Assembly (NCBI GenBank): GCA_949296375.1
Contig: CASFQX010000110.1
Span: forward strand, 1 to 38,422
Source of the DNA: an uncultured Olsenella sp.
Lineage (GTDB): Bacteria; Actinomycetota; Coriobacteriia; Coriobacteriales; Atopobiaceae
Reading direction: 5' to 3'
Length of the DNA: 38,422 nt
In this document: piece after piece, positions 24,361 to 32,387 of the stretch
Layout of the letters: each line of letters starts with the position of its first letter
How positions within the stretch are numbered: position 1 is the stretch's first letter
Made by a program: the position numbers and the translations under genes
The notes under the pieces: model-generated
The model's input: the letters and a program-made list of their open reading frames with translations, nothing else
Databases searched by the model: none
Told to the model about the DNA's origin: nothing

Positions 24361-25641
24361 CTAGGACTCGCTGCCCTCCCCCTCCGCAGCAGGTCGCGGG
24401 AGGATGAGGTTGAGCAAGATGCCAACGAGTGCCGAAGTGGCCATGCCAGGCAGCGTGTAGTCGCCAATGGGGATGGCGATGCCGGAGGTCTCCATGCCAA
24501 CGCCGAGGATGATGACGACGGAGGCGATCATGAGGTTGCGGTTGACGTCAAAGTCAACGCGGTTGGAGACGAGCATGCGCAGACCGTTGGAGGCGATAAG
24601 GCCAAAGAGCAGCAGGCTCACGCCGCCCATCACCGGACTCGGGATGGACTGGATGAGCGCGGCGAGCTTGGGGCAGAATCCGCCGACCACGAGGGCGAAG
24701 GCGGCCGCATACCAGAAGATCTGCGTCGAGTAGACGCGCGTGACGCTCATGACGCCGATGTTCTCGGCATACGTGGTGGTGGGAGGGCCACCAAGGAAAC
24801 CAGAGATCACGGTAGAGATACCGTCACCGGCGAGCGAGCGCGGAAGCATCGGACGATAGTCCTTGCCCACGATCTCGCCGACGGCGAGCAGGTGGCCGAT
24901 GTGCTCGATGACCACGACGACAGCGACGGGGGCGACGAGAGCGATTGCGCCAAGGTCGAAGCGAGGCAGCGAGACGTGCGGCAGACCCACCCAAGCCGCC
25001 TCGGCAACGGGCGCGAAGTCGACGAGCCCAAGCGCGAGAGAGACCAGGTAACCGACAATGATGGCGAGAAGCACGGGAACCGTGCCGACAAGCCCGCCCA
25101 TGCTCGAGAAGACAACGGCGGCGAGAAGCGTCACGGCAGCGACGATGGCGCCCGTGCCGTAGAAGACCTCGACACCGGAGGCGTCAGTCGTCATGAAGGC
25201 CATGTCCGTTGCCGTGGCAGCGAGACCGACGCCGATGACCACCATGACAGAGGCTACGAGTACGGGGGGCAGCAGCCTGTCAAGCCAGCCCGTTCCAACG
25301 AGGCGAATAATGCCAGAGACGGCGAGAAACACCAGGCCGGCAACAACGACACCCGACATCGCGGCGTCAAGGCCCTGTGTTGCCCCGACGGCGAGGATGG
25401 GGCTTATGAAGGCGAAGGAGCTACCAAGGTAGCTGGGGATCTTGTTACTGGTGATGAGCAGATAGCAGATCGTGCCGATGCCCGAGCACATGATCGCGAC
25501 GTTGGGGTTGAGACCGGTGAGCACCGGAACCAGCACGGTAGACCCGAACATCGACATCATGTGCTGGATGCCAAGAGGAATGGCGCGCCCGACCGAGACG
25601 CGGTCGTCTACGCCGATGACCTCACGCTCGTGTGAGCCCAT
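24361..25641 (-). CDS. uraA: Uracil permease (NCS2/NAT family)
   Basis: A proton-linked membrane importer of uracil. The 426-aa protein has about 14 hydrophobic segments and the NAT-family uracil signatures: LGIQHMMSMFGSTVLVP near the N-terminus, VVVIEHIGHLLAVGEI (His and Glu in the substrate site), and FLGGPPTTTYAENIGVMSVT. GGGAG lies a few bases before the ATG. A terminator lies only about 38 bases upstream of its start, so expression may rely on read-through from the purine permease transcript or on a promoter hidden in the gap. The strong terminator at 24307-24339 follows it. Confidence 0.93.
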   Translation of the reverse strand: MGSHEREVIGVDDRVSVGRAIPLGIQHMMSMFGSTVLVPVLTGLNPNVAIMCSGIGTICYLLITSNKIPSYLGSSFAFISPILAVGATQGLDAAMSGVVVAGLVFLAVSGIIRLVGTGWLDRLLPPVLVASVMVVIGVGLAATATDMAFMTTDASGVEVFYGTGAIVAAVTLLAAVVFSSMGGLVGTVPVLLAIIVGYLVSLALGLVDFAPVAEAAWVGLPHVSLPRFDLGAIALVAPVAVVVVIEHIGHLLAVGEIVGKDYRPMLPRSLAGDGISTVISGFLGGPPTTTYAENIGVMSVTRVYSTQIFWYAAAFALVVGGFCPKLAALIQSIPSPVMGGVSLLLFGLIASNGLRMLVSNRVDFDVNRNLMIASVVIILGVGMETSGIAIPIGDYTLPGMATSALVGILLNLILPRPAAEGEGSES

Positions 25642-25674
25642 GGTTCACGCTCCCTTCGTAGGGGCAACAGATAC

Positions 25675-25702
25675 AAAAAGGCCCGGGCAGAACGCCCGGG
25701 CC
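25675..25702 (-). terminator. Terminator between purine permease and uraA
   Basis: GGCCCGGGC (25680-25688) pairs with GCCCGGGCC (25694-25702) around a five-base loop; on the minus strand the stem is followed by TTTTT. It comes 13 bases after the purine permease stop and about 38 bases before the uraA ATG, so it can also act as an attenuator for uraA. Confidence 0.9.
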
Positions 25703-25714
25703 AAAACACTCGCG

Positions 25715-27028
25715 TTAGACGACGAGGAAGTACACGATGAAGGCCAGGAACGCGACCCACATGAGCGGCTTGACCTTCTTAAGCTTTCCGGTGATGGCGG
25801 CAACCAGCACGTAGGCGATGAAGCCAAAGCCGATGCCGTTGGAGATGGAGTACGTGAAGGGGACGCCGGCGATGATGAGGAAGGCGGGCAGGCCCTCGAG
25901 GAGGTCAGTCCAGTCGATGTCCACGACGTCGGTCATCATGAGGAAGCCTACGAAGACGAGGGCGCCGCACGTGGCCGCCGAGCTGACGATGGAGATGAGC
26001 GGCGAGAAGAACGCGGCGATGATGAAGATGATGCCGGTCGTGATCGAGGTGAGGCCGGTGCGGCCACCGTCAGCGGCACCAGAGGCGGACTCGACGAACG
26101 TGGTGAGCGAGGAAGCACCCGTGAGGCCACCAACCGCAGCGGCGGCGGAGTCAACGATGAGAATCTGCTTGATGTCCTCGACGCTGCCGTCCTCGTTCAG
26201 GAACTCACCCTGCTTGGCGACAGCCATGGCCGTGCCCATGGTGTCGAAGAAGTCGGACATCATGAGCGAGAAGGCGAGCACGAGAAGCGTGGGGTTGGTG
26301 ACGGCCTTCGCAATGCCCATAACACCCTGCTCGTCAGTCAGGAAGGGAGCGCCGAAGGAGGAGAAGTCGAGGCCGGAGACGATTGCGGAGGGCATCTGCG
26401 TCACGCCGAGCGGGATGCCCACGATGACGGCGATGATGATGCCGAGCAGCAGCGAACCCTTGACGTTAAGGGCATAGAGGACGATCGTCGCCACCAGCGA
26501 GACGAGACCGACGATGAACGTGGGGCTGAAGACGTCACCGAGAGCGACCATCGTATCCGCGTTGGCCACGATGATGCCGCCGTCCTTGAGGCCGATCATG
26601 GCGATGAAGAGACCGAGACCGACGGAGATGGCGTGGCGCAGCGAAACGGGGATGGCATCCATGATCGCCTCGCGAAGGCCGCAGAGAACGAGCAGAAGGA
26701 TGGCAATGCCCTCGATGAACACCACGGCGCTCGCCGCGTGCCAGTCTCCTCCGGCAACCGAGGCGAGCGTGAAGGCGAAGATCGCGTTGATGCCCATGCC
26801 CGAGGCGCATGCGAGCGGGCGGTTTGCGAAGAGGCCCATGCAGATCGTCATGATGCCGGCGCCGACGCAGGTGGAGGTGACGGCAGCGGCAGGCGCGATT
26901 CCTGCAGCCTCAAGCAGCGGAGGGTTCACTGCGATGATGTACGCCATCGCAAGGAACGTGGTGAGGCCGGCACGAAGCTCCCTACCGGTGCTCGAACCCC
27001 TCTCCTTGACCTTGAAGAACTTTTCCAT
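25715..27028 (-). CDS. Purine (guanine/hypoxanthine/adenine) permease, AzgA/PbuG type
   Basis: A 437-aa membrane transporter of the NCS2 family, AzgA group: FFKVKERGSSTGRELRAGLT at the start, FLAMAYIIAVNPPLLEAAG, GMGINAIFAFT, and FSLMMSDFFDTMGTAMAVA, with about 12-14 membrane segments. Members import adenine, guanine or hypoxanthine, and the exact substrate is not clear. The start is ATG 27028; a TTG just before it is also in frame. AAAGGG lies about ten bases upstream. No purine riboswitch fits in the 69 bases in front. Its product could feed apt. Its own terminator follows, then uraA. Confidence 0.9.
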   Translation of the reverse strand: MEKFFKVKERGSSTGRELRAGLTTFLAMAYIIAVNPPLLEAAGIAPAAAVTSTCVGAGIMTICMGLFANRPLACASGMGINAIFAFTLASVAGGDWHAASAVVFIEGIAILLLVLCGLREAIMDAIPVSLRHAISVGLGLFIAMIGLKDGGIIVANADTMVALGDVFSPTFIVGLVSLVATIVLYALNVKGSLLLGIIIAVIVGIPLGVTQMPSAIVSGLDFSSFGAPFLTDEQGVMGIAKAVTNPTLLVLAFSLMMSDFFDTMGTAMAVAKQGEFLNEDGSVEDIKQILIVDSAAAAVGGLTGASSLTTFVESASGAADGGRTGLTSITTGIIFIIAAFFSPLISIVSSAATCGALVFVGFLMMTDVVDIDWTDLLEGLPAFLIIAGVPFTYSISNGIGFGFIAYVLVAAITGKLKKVKPLMWVAFLAFIVYFLVV

Positions 27029-27097
27029 CAAACAACATCCCTTTCTTTAGCTACGTACACTGCGCTCTATCACTCACGCCCGAGGGCGAAAGGATCT

Positions 27098-27544
27098 CTA
27101 GACCCCGCTCGAGCCAAAGCCGCCGGAGCCACGGTCGGTCTCGTCGAGCTCGTCAACCTCTACGAGCTCGACCACGGGGACCTTCTGGATGACGAGCTGG
27201 GCGATACGCTCGCCGCGCTCGATGTGGATGGGCAGGGCGTCGTCGAGATTGACGGCGCAGACCTTGAGCTCACCGCGGTAGTGCGCGTCGATGAGACCGG
27301 GGGTGTTCGCCATGGAGAGGCCCTCGCGCAGCGCAAGGCCACTACGGGGCTGAACGAAGCCGGCGTACCCCTCGGGAATCGCGACGGCAAGGCCCGTCGA
27401 GACGAGCCTCCTCTCATGTGGGGCAAGGGTGACGTCCTCGTTTGCCCTGAGATCGAGACCCGCGTCGCCGGCATAGGCGTAGCTCGGGAGCTCGACCGTG
27501 GGATCGAGTCGCCTGATGGGGAGCTTGATCTTCTCGTCAGTCAT
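27098..27544 (-). CDS. dut: dUTP diphosphatase (dUTPase)
   Basis: dUTPase hydrolyses dUTP to dUMP, keeping uracil out of DNA and feeding thymidylate synthesis. All five conserved motifs of the trimeric enzyme are seen in order in 148 aa: [40 protein letters not shown] and the C-terminal [10 protein letters not shown] that closes over the substrate. The ATG lies inside the end of nrdR (8-base overlap), with GAGGAG five bases upstream. The gene thus follows nrdR in one transcript, which joins dNTP control and quality. Confidence 0.96.
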   Translation of the reverse strand: MTDEKIKLPIRRLDPTVELPSYAYAGDAGLDLRANEDVTLAPHERRLVSTGLAVAIPEGYAGFVQPRSGLALREGLSMANTPGLIDAHYRGELKVCAVNLDDALPIHIERGERIAQLVIQKVPVVELVEVDELDETDRGSGGFGSSGV

Positions 27545-27986
27545 TGAGACTCCTCAGTTCCTCGCTGAACTCGTCAACATCCTTGAAGTCGCGGTAGACG
27601 GAGGCAAAGCGAACGTACGCAACCTTGTCCACCGACATGAGGCGCTTGAGCACCATGCTGCCGAGGTCCACCGAGGAGACCTCCATCTTCGCCCCGTCAC
27701 GCAGGCTCGTCTCGATGTCGTCAATGAGCGCGCTGAGAGTGGACACCGGAATGTCGCGCTTTACCGTTGCCGTAAGCAGACCGCGCATGAGCTTCTGCCT
27801 GTCGAACGGCTCCTTGTGCCCGTCGCGCTTGATAACGACGATGGGCATCTCCTCGCACCTTTCGTAGGTTGTGAAACGAAATCCGCAGCCAGAGCATTCG
27901 CGGCGACGGCGGATGGCATCGTTGTTCTCCGAGGGTCGAGAGTCAACAACCTTGGACTCCTCGCACCCACACCTGGGACAGCGCAT
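27537..27986 (-). CDS. nrdR: Transcriptional repressor NrdR
   Basis: NrdR represses ribonucleotide reductase genes and senses ATP/dATP through an ATP-cone. The 149-aa protein has the zinc ribbon [17 protein letters not shown] with the second pair in [15 protein letters not shown], followed by an ATP-cone beginning [18 protein letters not shown]. The ATG at 27986 is preceded by GAGGAGG four bases upstream; longer in-frame starts would put 59 unrelated residues before the zinc ribbon. The order LysM gene-nrdR next to lexA matches actinobacterial genomes. No nrd gene or clear NrdR box is in the window. Confidence 0.96.
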   Translation of the reverse strand: MRCPRCGCEESKVVDSRPSENNDAIRRRRECSGCGFRFTTYERCEEMPIVVIKRDGHKEPFDRQKLMRGLLTATVKRDIPVSTLSALIDDIETSLRDGAKMEVSSVDLGSMVLKRLMSVDKVAYVRFASVYRDFKDVDEFSEELRSLND

Positions 27987-28078
27987 GTGACCTCCTCTGG
28001 ACAGCAGAGGAAACCGTATCACAAAACGCACAAAAGTGCCTAGACCAACGATACTGGTAACCAAGTGGAAAGCAGCTG

Positions 28079-28513
28079 CTACCCCTCGGAAACCACGGGG
28101 ACGATAAGCCTCTGCCCGGGCTGCAGGCAGGTCTGCTCGAGACCGTTGCGCTCCACGATCCACGCGACGACATCAGAAGTGGAGGCCCCCTCTACCTGAA
28201 TGCCGGACGAGATGGACCAGAGGGACCCGCCGCTCTGGACGACCTCGATGCGCTCGGAGAGGCCGTCAAGCGCCCGCGTTGATGCAGTGTTTGCACGGGC
28301 GTCCCCGAAGGCCGCGGCAACGCAAAGCGAAACCGTGAGAGCCGCAGCCATGCCCATGAACACTAGGATCTGACCCATGGACAGCCTGGCGGACGCAGGT
28401 CTCTCAGCAACCTCGCCTTTCCCACCATCAATGAGAACGAGCCTCGGACCTGAGCCCAACGTAAGAGCGGTGCTACCCTCGATCCGATCAAGCACGCAGC
28501 AGCATGATGACAT
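28079..28513 (-). CDS. LysM-domain membrane protein, likely SOS cell-division inhibitor (YneA/DivS/ChiZ-like)
   Basis: A 144-aa protein with a short cytoplasmic head holding a CCC triplet (residues 4-6), one membrane segment at about residues 46-70 (GQILVFMGMAAALTVSLCVA) and a LysM-like wall-binding domain near 88-140 (SLWSISSGIQ, LQPGQRLIVP). The combination of membrane anchor plus LysM, divergent from lexA, is that of Bacillus YneA and of actinobacterial DivS/ChiZ, which delay septation during DNA damage; by family this is inferred, not shown. The ATG at 28513 has GGGAG upstream. SOS-box-like sites lie in its promoter. nrdR follows 92 bases after its stop. Confidence 0.8.
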   Translation of the reverse strand: MSSCCCVLDRIEGSTALTLGSGPRLVLIDGGKGEVAERPASARLSMGQILVFMGMAAALTVSLCVAAAFGDARANTASTRALDGLSERIEVVQSGGSLWSISSGIQVEGASTSDVVAWIVERNGLEQTCLQPGQRLIVPVVSEG

Positions 28514-28591
28514 ATTCGTTTCTCCCTTCTCGCTCGTAAGTTCGACTCCGTTATACCGGGGCGACCGGACAACAATTGCCTCTTGCAATTA

Positions 28592-28603
28592 GAACATCTG
28601 TAC
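28592..28603. promoter_or_regulatory. LexA-box-like site 1
   Basis: GAACATCTGTAC matches seven of eight bases of GAAC-N4-GTTC, the LexA box of Gram-positive bacteria. It lies just downstream of the -10 of the LysM promoter (minus strand), so LexA here would block that gene. Confidence 0.65.
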
Positions 28604-28606
28604 CCT

Positions 28607-28634
28607 AGTATGATAGTACAGTTGTTCGTGTCAA
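28607..28634 (-). promoter_or_regulatory. Promoter of the LysM gene
   Basis: On the minus strand TTGACA (28634-28629) is a perfect -35. The -10 candidate CATACT (28612-28607) follows at a 16-base spacing. LexA-box-like site 2 sits between the two boxes and site 1 just after them, about 95 bases before the start codon. Confidence 0.65.
28616..28627. promoter_or_regulatory. LexA-box-like site 2
   Basis: GTACAGTTGTTC matches seven of eight bases of GAAC-N4-GTTC. It lies in the spacer of the LysM promoter. With sites 1 and 3 it makes three near-consensus boxes within 66 bases, more than chance would give. Confidence 0.65.
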
Positions 28635-28645
28635 GAAGTATTTGG

Positions 28646-28657
28646 GAACAGGTGTTT
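28646..28657. promoter_or_regulatory. LexA-box-like site 3
   Basis: GAACAGGTGTTT matches seven of eight bases of GAAC-N4-GTTC and overlaps the first two bases of the lexA -35 box. LexA bound here would block lexA, giving autorepression. Confidence 0.7.
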
Positions 28658-28684
28658 GCGTATTGAGCCTCAAGGCCGTATACT
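28656..28684 (+). promoter_or_regulatory. Promoter of lexA
   Basis: TTGCGT (28656-28661) and TATACT (28679-28684) are 17 bases apart. The -10 lies 25 bases before the lexA ATG, leaving a very short leader that contains the ribosome site GGGAGG. Confidence 0.75.
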
Positions 28685-28709
28685 CTAGATACGGAAAAGG
28701 GAGGTAACC

Positions 28710-29354
28710 ATGCCCAGAGGAAAGCTCGGAAAGCGACAGCTCGCCATCTACGACTTCATTCGCTCGTACTCGGAGGAGCATGGCTACCCACCCTCGGTGA
28801 GGGAGATCGGCACTGCCGTGGGCCTCGCCTCCCCTTCGACTGTACACATGCACCTCAAGGTTCTTGAGGAGCAGGGCCTGATCAAGCGCGACTCCAAGAA
28901 GCCGCGCACCATCGAGGTCATGGGCAAGCAGGACGATTCCGCAAACCTCGCCCCCGTTACCGAGGATGTCTCAGCCAACACCATTCGGCTTCCTCTCGTC
29001 GGACGCGTGGCGGCGGGTGTGCCCATCCTCGCCGAGCAGAACGTCGAGGAGACGCTCGCTCTTCCCACCTCGGTCGTGGGAGACGCGAGCTCGTTCGTAC
29101 TGCGCGTACGTGGGGACTCCATGATCAATGCTGGCATCTTCGACGGGGATTACATCGCCGTCAAGGAGCAGCAGGACGCCCATGATGGCGAGATCGTGGT
29201 CGCTCTCATCGACGATTCCGCAACCGTGAAGACCTTCTACCGTGAGAAGGACCGCATCAGGCTCCAGCCCGAGAACGACACCATGGAGCCCATCTATGTT
29301 GAGAACCCCGTCATTCTCGGAAGGGTGACCGCGCTCATCAGGTCGATCTCGTAA
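28710..29354 (+). CDS. lexA: LexA repressor, SOS response
   Basis: LexA represses DNA-damage genes and cleaves itself when RecA filaments form. The 214-aa protein has the winged helix-turn-helix (about 10-65; PPSVREIGTAVGLASPSTVH), the cleavage site Ala102-Gly103 in RVAAGVP, and the catalytic Ser137 (RGDSMINAG) and Lys174 (ATVKTFY). GGGAGG lies a few bases before the ATG. Its promoter overlaps an SOS-box-like site, so it likely represses itself and the divergent LysM gene. The DUF1624 gene shares one base with its stop (TAATG). recA lies near the right end of the window. Confidence 0.96.
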   Translation: MPRGKLGKRQLAIYDFIRSYSEEHGYPPSVREIGTAVGLASPSTVHMHLKVLEEQGLIKRDSKKPRTIEVMGKQDDSANLAPVTEDVSANTIRLPLVGRVAAGVPILAEQNVEETLALPTSVVGDASSFVLRVRGDSMINAGIFDGDYIAVKEQQDAHDGEIVVALIDDSATVKTFYREKDRIRLQPENDTMEPIYVENPVILGRVTALIRSIS

Positions 29355-30133
29355 TGGCCTCACCCGTGTCTTCCGGCGATGACTCATCGAGGCCGCTCGA
29401 GCCCAACGGGAGGCTCGGCGTCTTTGACCTCGTGCGCGGGTTCTCCGTCGTCTCCATGGTCATTTTCCACCTCTGCTACGACCTGAAGTTCATAGCCGGC
29501 TATGACCTCGAGTGGTTTGAGCCTCCCCTTCAGGACGTGTGGAGGTGCAGCATCTCCTGGGTCTTCCTGTTCATCGCCGGGTGCATGTGCACGCTCTCGA
29601 GAAACAACCTGAGACGGGCCCTCGAATACGGTTGCGTGGCCCTTGCCATCTGGGCCGTGACGACCGTCGCCGCAGTCGACACACCGATTTCGTTTGGAAT
29701 CATCTACTGCATGTCTGCGTGCACGCTCGTCGCATGGGCTCTCCAGCGCATCAGGGCGCTTCCGAGAGGTTACGTTGCCGCCGCGCTCCTCTTCGTTGCC
29801 TTTATTTCGCTTCTTGGCCTCGCAGACGGGACAATTGGCGTCGGGCCTTGGACGTTGGGCCTCCCACAGGAGCTGACCATGGTCGAAGGACTCGCGTGGC
29901 TCGGCATTCCATCGGCATCCTTCTCATCCGGAGACTACTATCCCCTTCTCCCCTACCTGCTCATCTATCTCTGCGGAGCTGCAATGGGGACGCGTTGGAA
30001 GGAGCGAGGCTATCCCAGCTGGGCCTATGATGCAAACCTTGCGCCCTTGAACTTCGTGGGAAGACACGCGCTGCTCGTCTACGTCATCCACCAGCCCGTC
30101 ATCCTCGCTGTATGCGCACTGCTGGGCTCCTGA
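29354..30133 (+). CDS. DUF1624 / heparan-alpha-glucosaminide N-acetyltransferase-like membrane protein
   Basis: A 259-aa protein with about seven hydrophobic segments. Near the N-terminus are GVFDLVRGFSVVSMVIFHLC and YDLKFI, with the histidine expected for the DUF1624/HGSNAT superfamily of membrane acyl transferases, and near the C-terminus NFVGRHALLVYVIHQPVIL. The acceptor in bacteria is unknown, perhaps a cell-wall or surface sugar. Its ATG overlaps the lexA stop by one base, so it is probably made from the SOS-controlled lexA transcript. It ends 6 bases before the end of hflX, with no clear terminator between. Confidence 0.8.
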   Translation: MASPVSSGDDSSRPLEPNGRLGVFDLVRGFSVVSMVIFHLCYDLKFIAGYDLEWFEPPLQDVWRCSISWVFLFIAGCMCTLSRNNLRRALEYGCVALAIWAVTTVAAVDTPISFGIIYCMSACTLVAWALQRIRALPRGYVAAALLFVAFISLLGLADGTIGVGPWTLGLPQELTMVEGLAWLGIPSASFSSGDYYPLLPYLLIYLCGAAMGTRWKERGYPSWAYDANLAPLNFVGRHALLVYVIHQPVILAVCALLGS

Positions 30134-30139
30134 GAGAAT

Positions 30140-31450
30140 CTACTCTGACTTCCCGGGCTCATCCTCAGTCACATACGGCTCGAGTGTGGAGGCCATTCGG
30201 GAATCGGCCCTAACGGTGGCGAGAAGCCCCTCCTGCACGTAGCGCTCGCGAAGCACCTGGCATCGCTCGTGAACCATCTTCATGAGCAGGCCCTTCTCGT
30301 ATGGCACAAGCACCGTGAGCGAGACGCTGCCGTCCGAGGCCTCCTTGGCGATGCGATAGAGCAAGCCGCGAACACCCTGTCCGGTGAGAGCGGAGACCGG
30401 CTGTGCGTCTGGGTGCGCCGCAAGAAGTCCACGGAGCTCAGCCTCGTCCACAAGGTCGACCTTGTTCAGCACCTCGACGCAGCGAATCTCTCCCGCGTCT
30501 ATCTCCTCGAGGACGGAGCGAACCGCCCCGATTTCGAGCTCGCGATGAGGGTCGGAGGCGTCGACGACGAGCAGCACGAGGTCGGCGGCACGTACCTCCG
30601 CGAGCGTGGACTTGAAGGACTCGACGAGCATCGTGGGAAGCTTCTGGATGAATCCGACGGTGTCGGTGATCGTGATCTTGCGCCCCTCCTCGAGGTCGAG
30701 AGCGCGTGTCGTGGGATCGAGCGTGGCAAAGAGCTCGTCTTTGGCATAGACGTCCGAACCGGTGAGCTGGTTGAGCAGCGTGGACTTGCCGGCATTGGTA
30801 TAGCCGACGAGTGCCACCCGATAGACGCCTGAGTCCCAGCGGGCCTTGCTCTGCACGCCCCTGCGCTTCTCGAGGCGCTCGAGCTCGCGGCGAAGGGTCG
30901 AGATGCGCGAGCGAACGAGGCGTCGATCCACCTCGAGCTGACTCTCGCCCTGGCCGAAGCGGCTCCCGATCCCGCCGCGCGTCTGCTCCCCGACAAGGTG
31001 GCTCCACATGCCGCGAAGACGAGGGAGCACGTACTGGAGTTGGGCAAGCTGGACCTGAAGACGGCCTTCGTGAGTCTTCGCGTGAACGCCGAAGATGTCG
31101 AGGATGAGTGCCGTGCGGTCGATGATCTTGACGGGCTCTCCCACGAGCTTCTCGAGGTTTGCCTGCTGGGAGGGCGTGAGCTCCTCGTCAAAGATCACGA
31201 CGTCGGCATCGAGTGAGCGGACCATGGAGACGAGCTCCTCGACCTTGCCCTTTCCGATGAACGTCTTGGGGACGGGCGCGTCGAGGCGCTGGGTCATCGT
31301 GAGAACGACCTCGGCGCCATCCGTCTCGGCGAGGCGGGCGAGCTCGGCGAGAGACTCCTCGCAGCTCCACTCCGACCTTCCGAGGTCAACGCCCACGAGG
31401 ATGGCCCTCTCGGGAACCGGTGCAGTCGACAGCGGCTTAAATCGTCCCAT
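30140..31450 (-). CDS. hflX: Ribosome-splitting GTPase HflX
   Basis: HflX binds stalled or idle ribosomes and splits them with GTP, mainly under stress. The 436-aa protein has the N-terminal domain (SQQANLEKLVG, ILDIFGVHAKTHEGRLQV), GIGSRFGQGESQLEVDRR, the G domain with GYTNAGKSTLLN, DTVGFIQKLP and NKVD, and a C-terminal domain. I choose the ATG at 31450, which lies inside the end of miaA (14-base overlap) with a G-rich ribosome site; a TTG at 31480 is less likely. The miaA-hflX neighbourhood is common in bacteria. Confidence 0.95.
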   Translation of the reverse strand: MGRFKPLSTAPVPERAILVGVDLGRSEWSCEESLAELARLAETDGAEVVLTMTQRLDAPVPKTFIGKGKVEELVSMVRSLDADVVIFDEELTPSQQANLEKLVGEPVKIIDRTALILDIFGVHAKTHEGRLQVQLAQLQYVLPRLRGMWSHLVGEQTRGGIGSRFGQGESQLEVDRRLVRSRISTLRRELERLEKRRGVQSKARWDSGVYRVALVGYTNAGKSTLLNQLTGSDVYAKDELFATLDPTTRALDLEEGRKITITDTVGFIQKLPTMLVESFKSTLAEVRAADLVLLVVDASDPHRELEIGAVRSVLEEIDAGEIRCVEVLNKVDLVDEAELRGLLAAHPDAQPVSALTGQGVRGLLYRIAKEASDGSVSLTVLVPYEKGLLMKMVHERCQVLRERYVQEGLLATVRADSRMASTLEPYVTEDEPGKSE

Positions 31451-32387
31451 GCGTCCCGCCCCCCAGTGAAAGCGAGCCAACGATCTGGTCCCGCGCCTCC
31501 TCCAAGCTTGTCTCGTCGAGGTCGATCCATCTCACCCTGCCGTCATGTCTGAACCAGGAGAGCTGACGCTTTGCGTATCGTCTGGACCTCCTCTTTATGA
31601 GCTCGACGGCGTCCTCGAGGTCGCATCGTCCCGCTAGCGCCTCGAGAAGCTCCTTGTACCCGATGGCCTGCCCAGCGGTGGAGTCCGCAGTGAGACCTCG
31701 CCTCGCGAGGTCCCTGACCTCGTCGAGCAGCCCGCTCTGCATCATCTTGTCCACACGAGCGTCGATGCGCTCATACAGGCGCTCGCGTCCCATCGTGAGC
31801 CCCCAGATCAATGCGTCATAGTGTGCGGCCCGTCGGTGGAGCCCCTCGTGGTGCGCCGCATAGGATGCCCCCTCGTCGAGCATCTCGAGGGCACGCACGA
31901 CCCTGCGCACGTTGTTGGGATGAATGATTTCCGCACTCCGAGGGTCGCGATCGGCGAGAAGGGCGTGGAGGCCCTCGGCACCCAACTCGGAGGCGAGCTT
32001 CTCATAGCCAGACCGGCGCTCGTCGCCGCGCTCGCCAGAGGGGAATTCCATCTCGTCGATGACGGCATTGAGATAGAGGCCCGTGCCGCCGCAGAGAACG
32101 GGGACGCGCCCCGAGGCGAGAACCTCGTCGACGCACCGACGCGCGTCATCGCGGAAGAGTCTCACGGAGTAGTCCTCGCACGGGTCGACAACGTCAACCA
32201 TGAGAAGCGGCACGCGACGATCGGGGGCGGGCGTCTTGGCGGTCCCGATGTCCATCCCGCGATATACCTGCATGGCATCGACCGAGATGACCGGGCTTCC
32301 AAGCTCAAGGGCAACGAGGTCGGCAAGGGCGCTCTTGCCCGAGGCCGTGGGCCCCACGATGCAGATCACCTTGGAGTCGCCACTCAC
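31437..32387 (-). CDS. miaA: tRNA dimethylallyltransferase MiaA
   Basis: MiaA adds a dimethylallyl group to A37 of tRNAs that read UNN codons. The 316-aa protein has P-loop GPTASGKSALADLVA at the start, the DAMQVYRGMDIGTAKT motif, CGGTGLYLNA and the tRNA-binding YAKRQLSWFRHD near residue 270. The GTG start at 32387 overlaps the miaB stop as GTGA. MiaB acts on the product of MiaA (ms2i6A), so the pair forms one modification pathway and is likely cotranslated. Confidence 0.96.
   Translation of the reverse strand: MSGDSKVICIVGPTASGKSALADLVALELGSPVISVDAMQVYRGMDIGTAKTPAPDRRVPLLMVDVVDPCEDYSVRLFRDDARRCVDEVLASGRVPVLCGGTGLYLNAVIDEMEFPSGERGDERRSGYEKLASELGAEGLHALLADRDPRSAEIIHPNNVRRVVRALEMLDEGASYAAHHEGLHRRAAHYDALIWGLTMGRERLYERIDARVDKMMQSGLLDEVRDLARRGLTADSTAGQAIGYKELLEALAGRCDLEDAVELIKRRSRRYAKRQLSWFRHDGRVRWIDLDETSLEEARDQIVGSLSLGGGTHGTI

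Noticed and set aside
25472-27547. A 691-codon plus-strand open frame
   Set aside because: It runs antisense to uraA, the purine permease and dut, all of which are clear families. Its product is a low-complexity Asp/Glu/Arg/His/Gly-rich chain, typical of a GC-rich antisense frame.
27987-28163. A longer start for nrdR
   Set aside because: It would place 59 unrelated residues before the zinc ribbon and overlap the LysM gene; the ATG at 27986 has a strong ribosome site.
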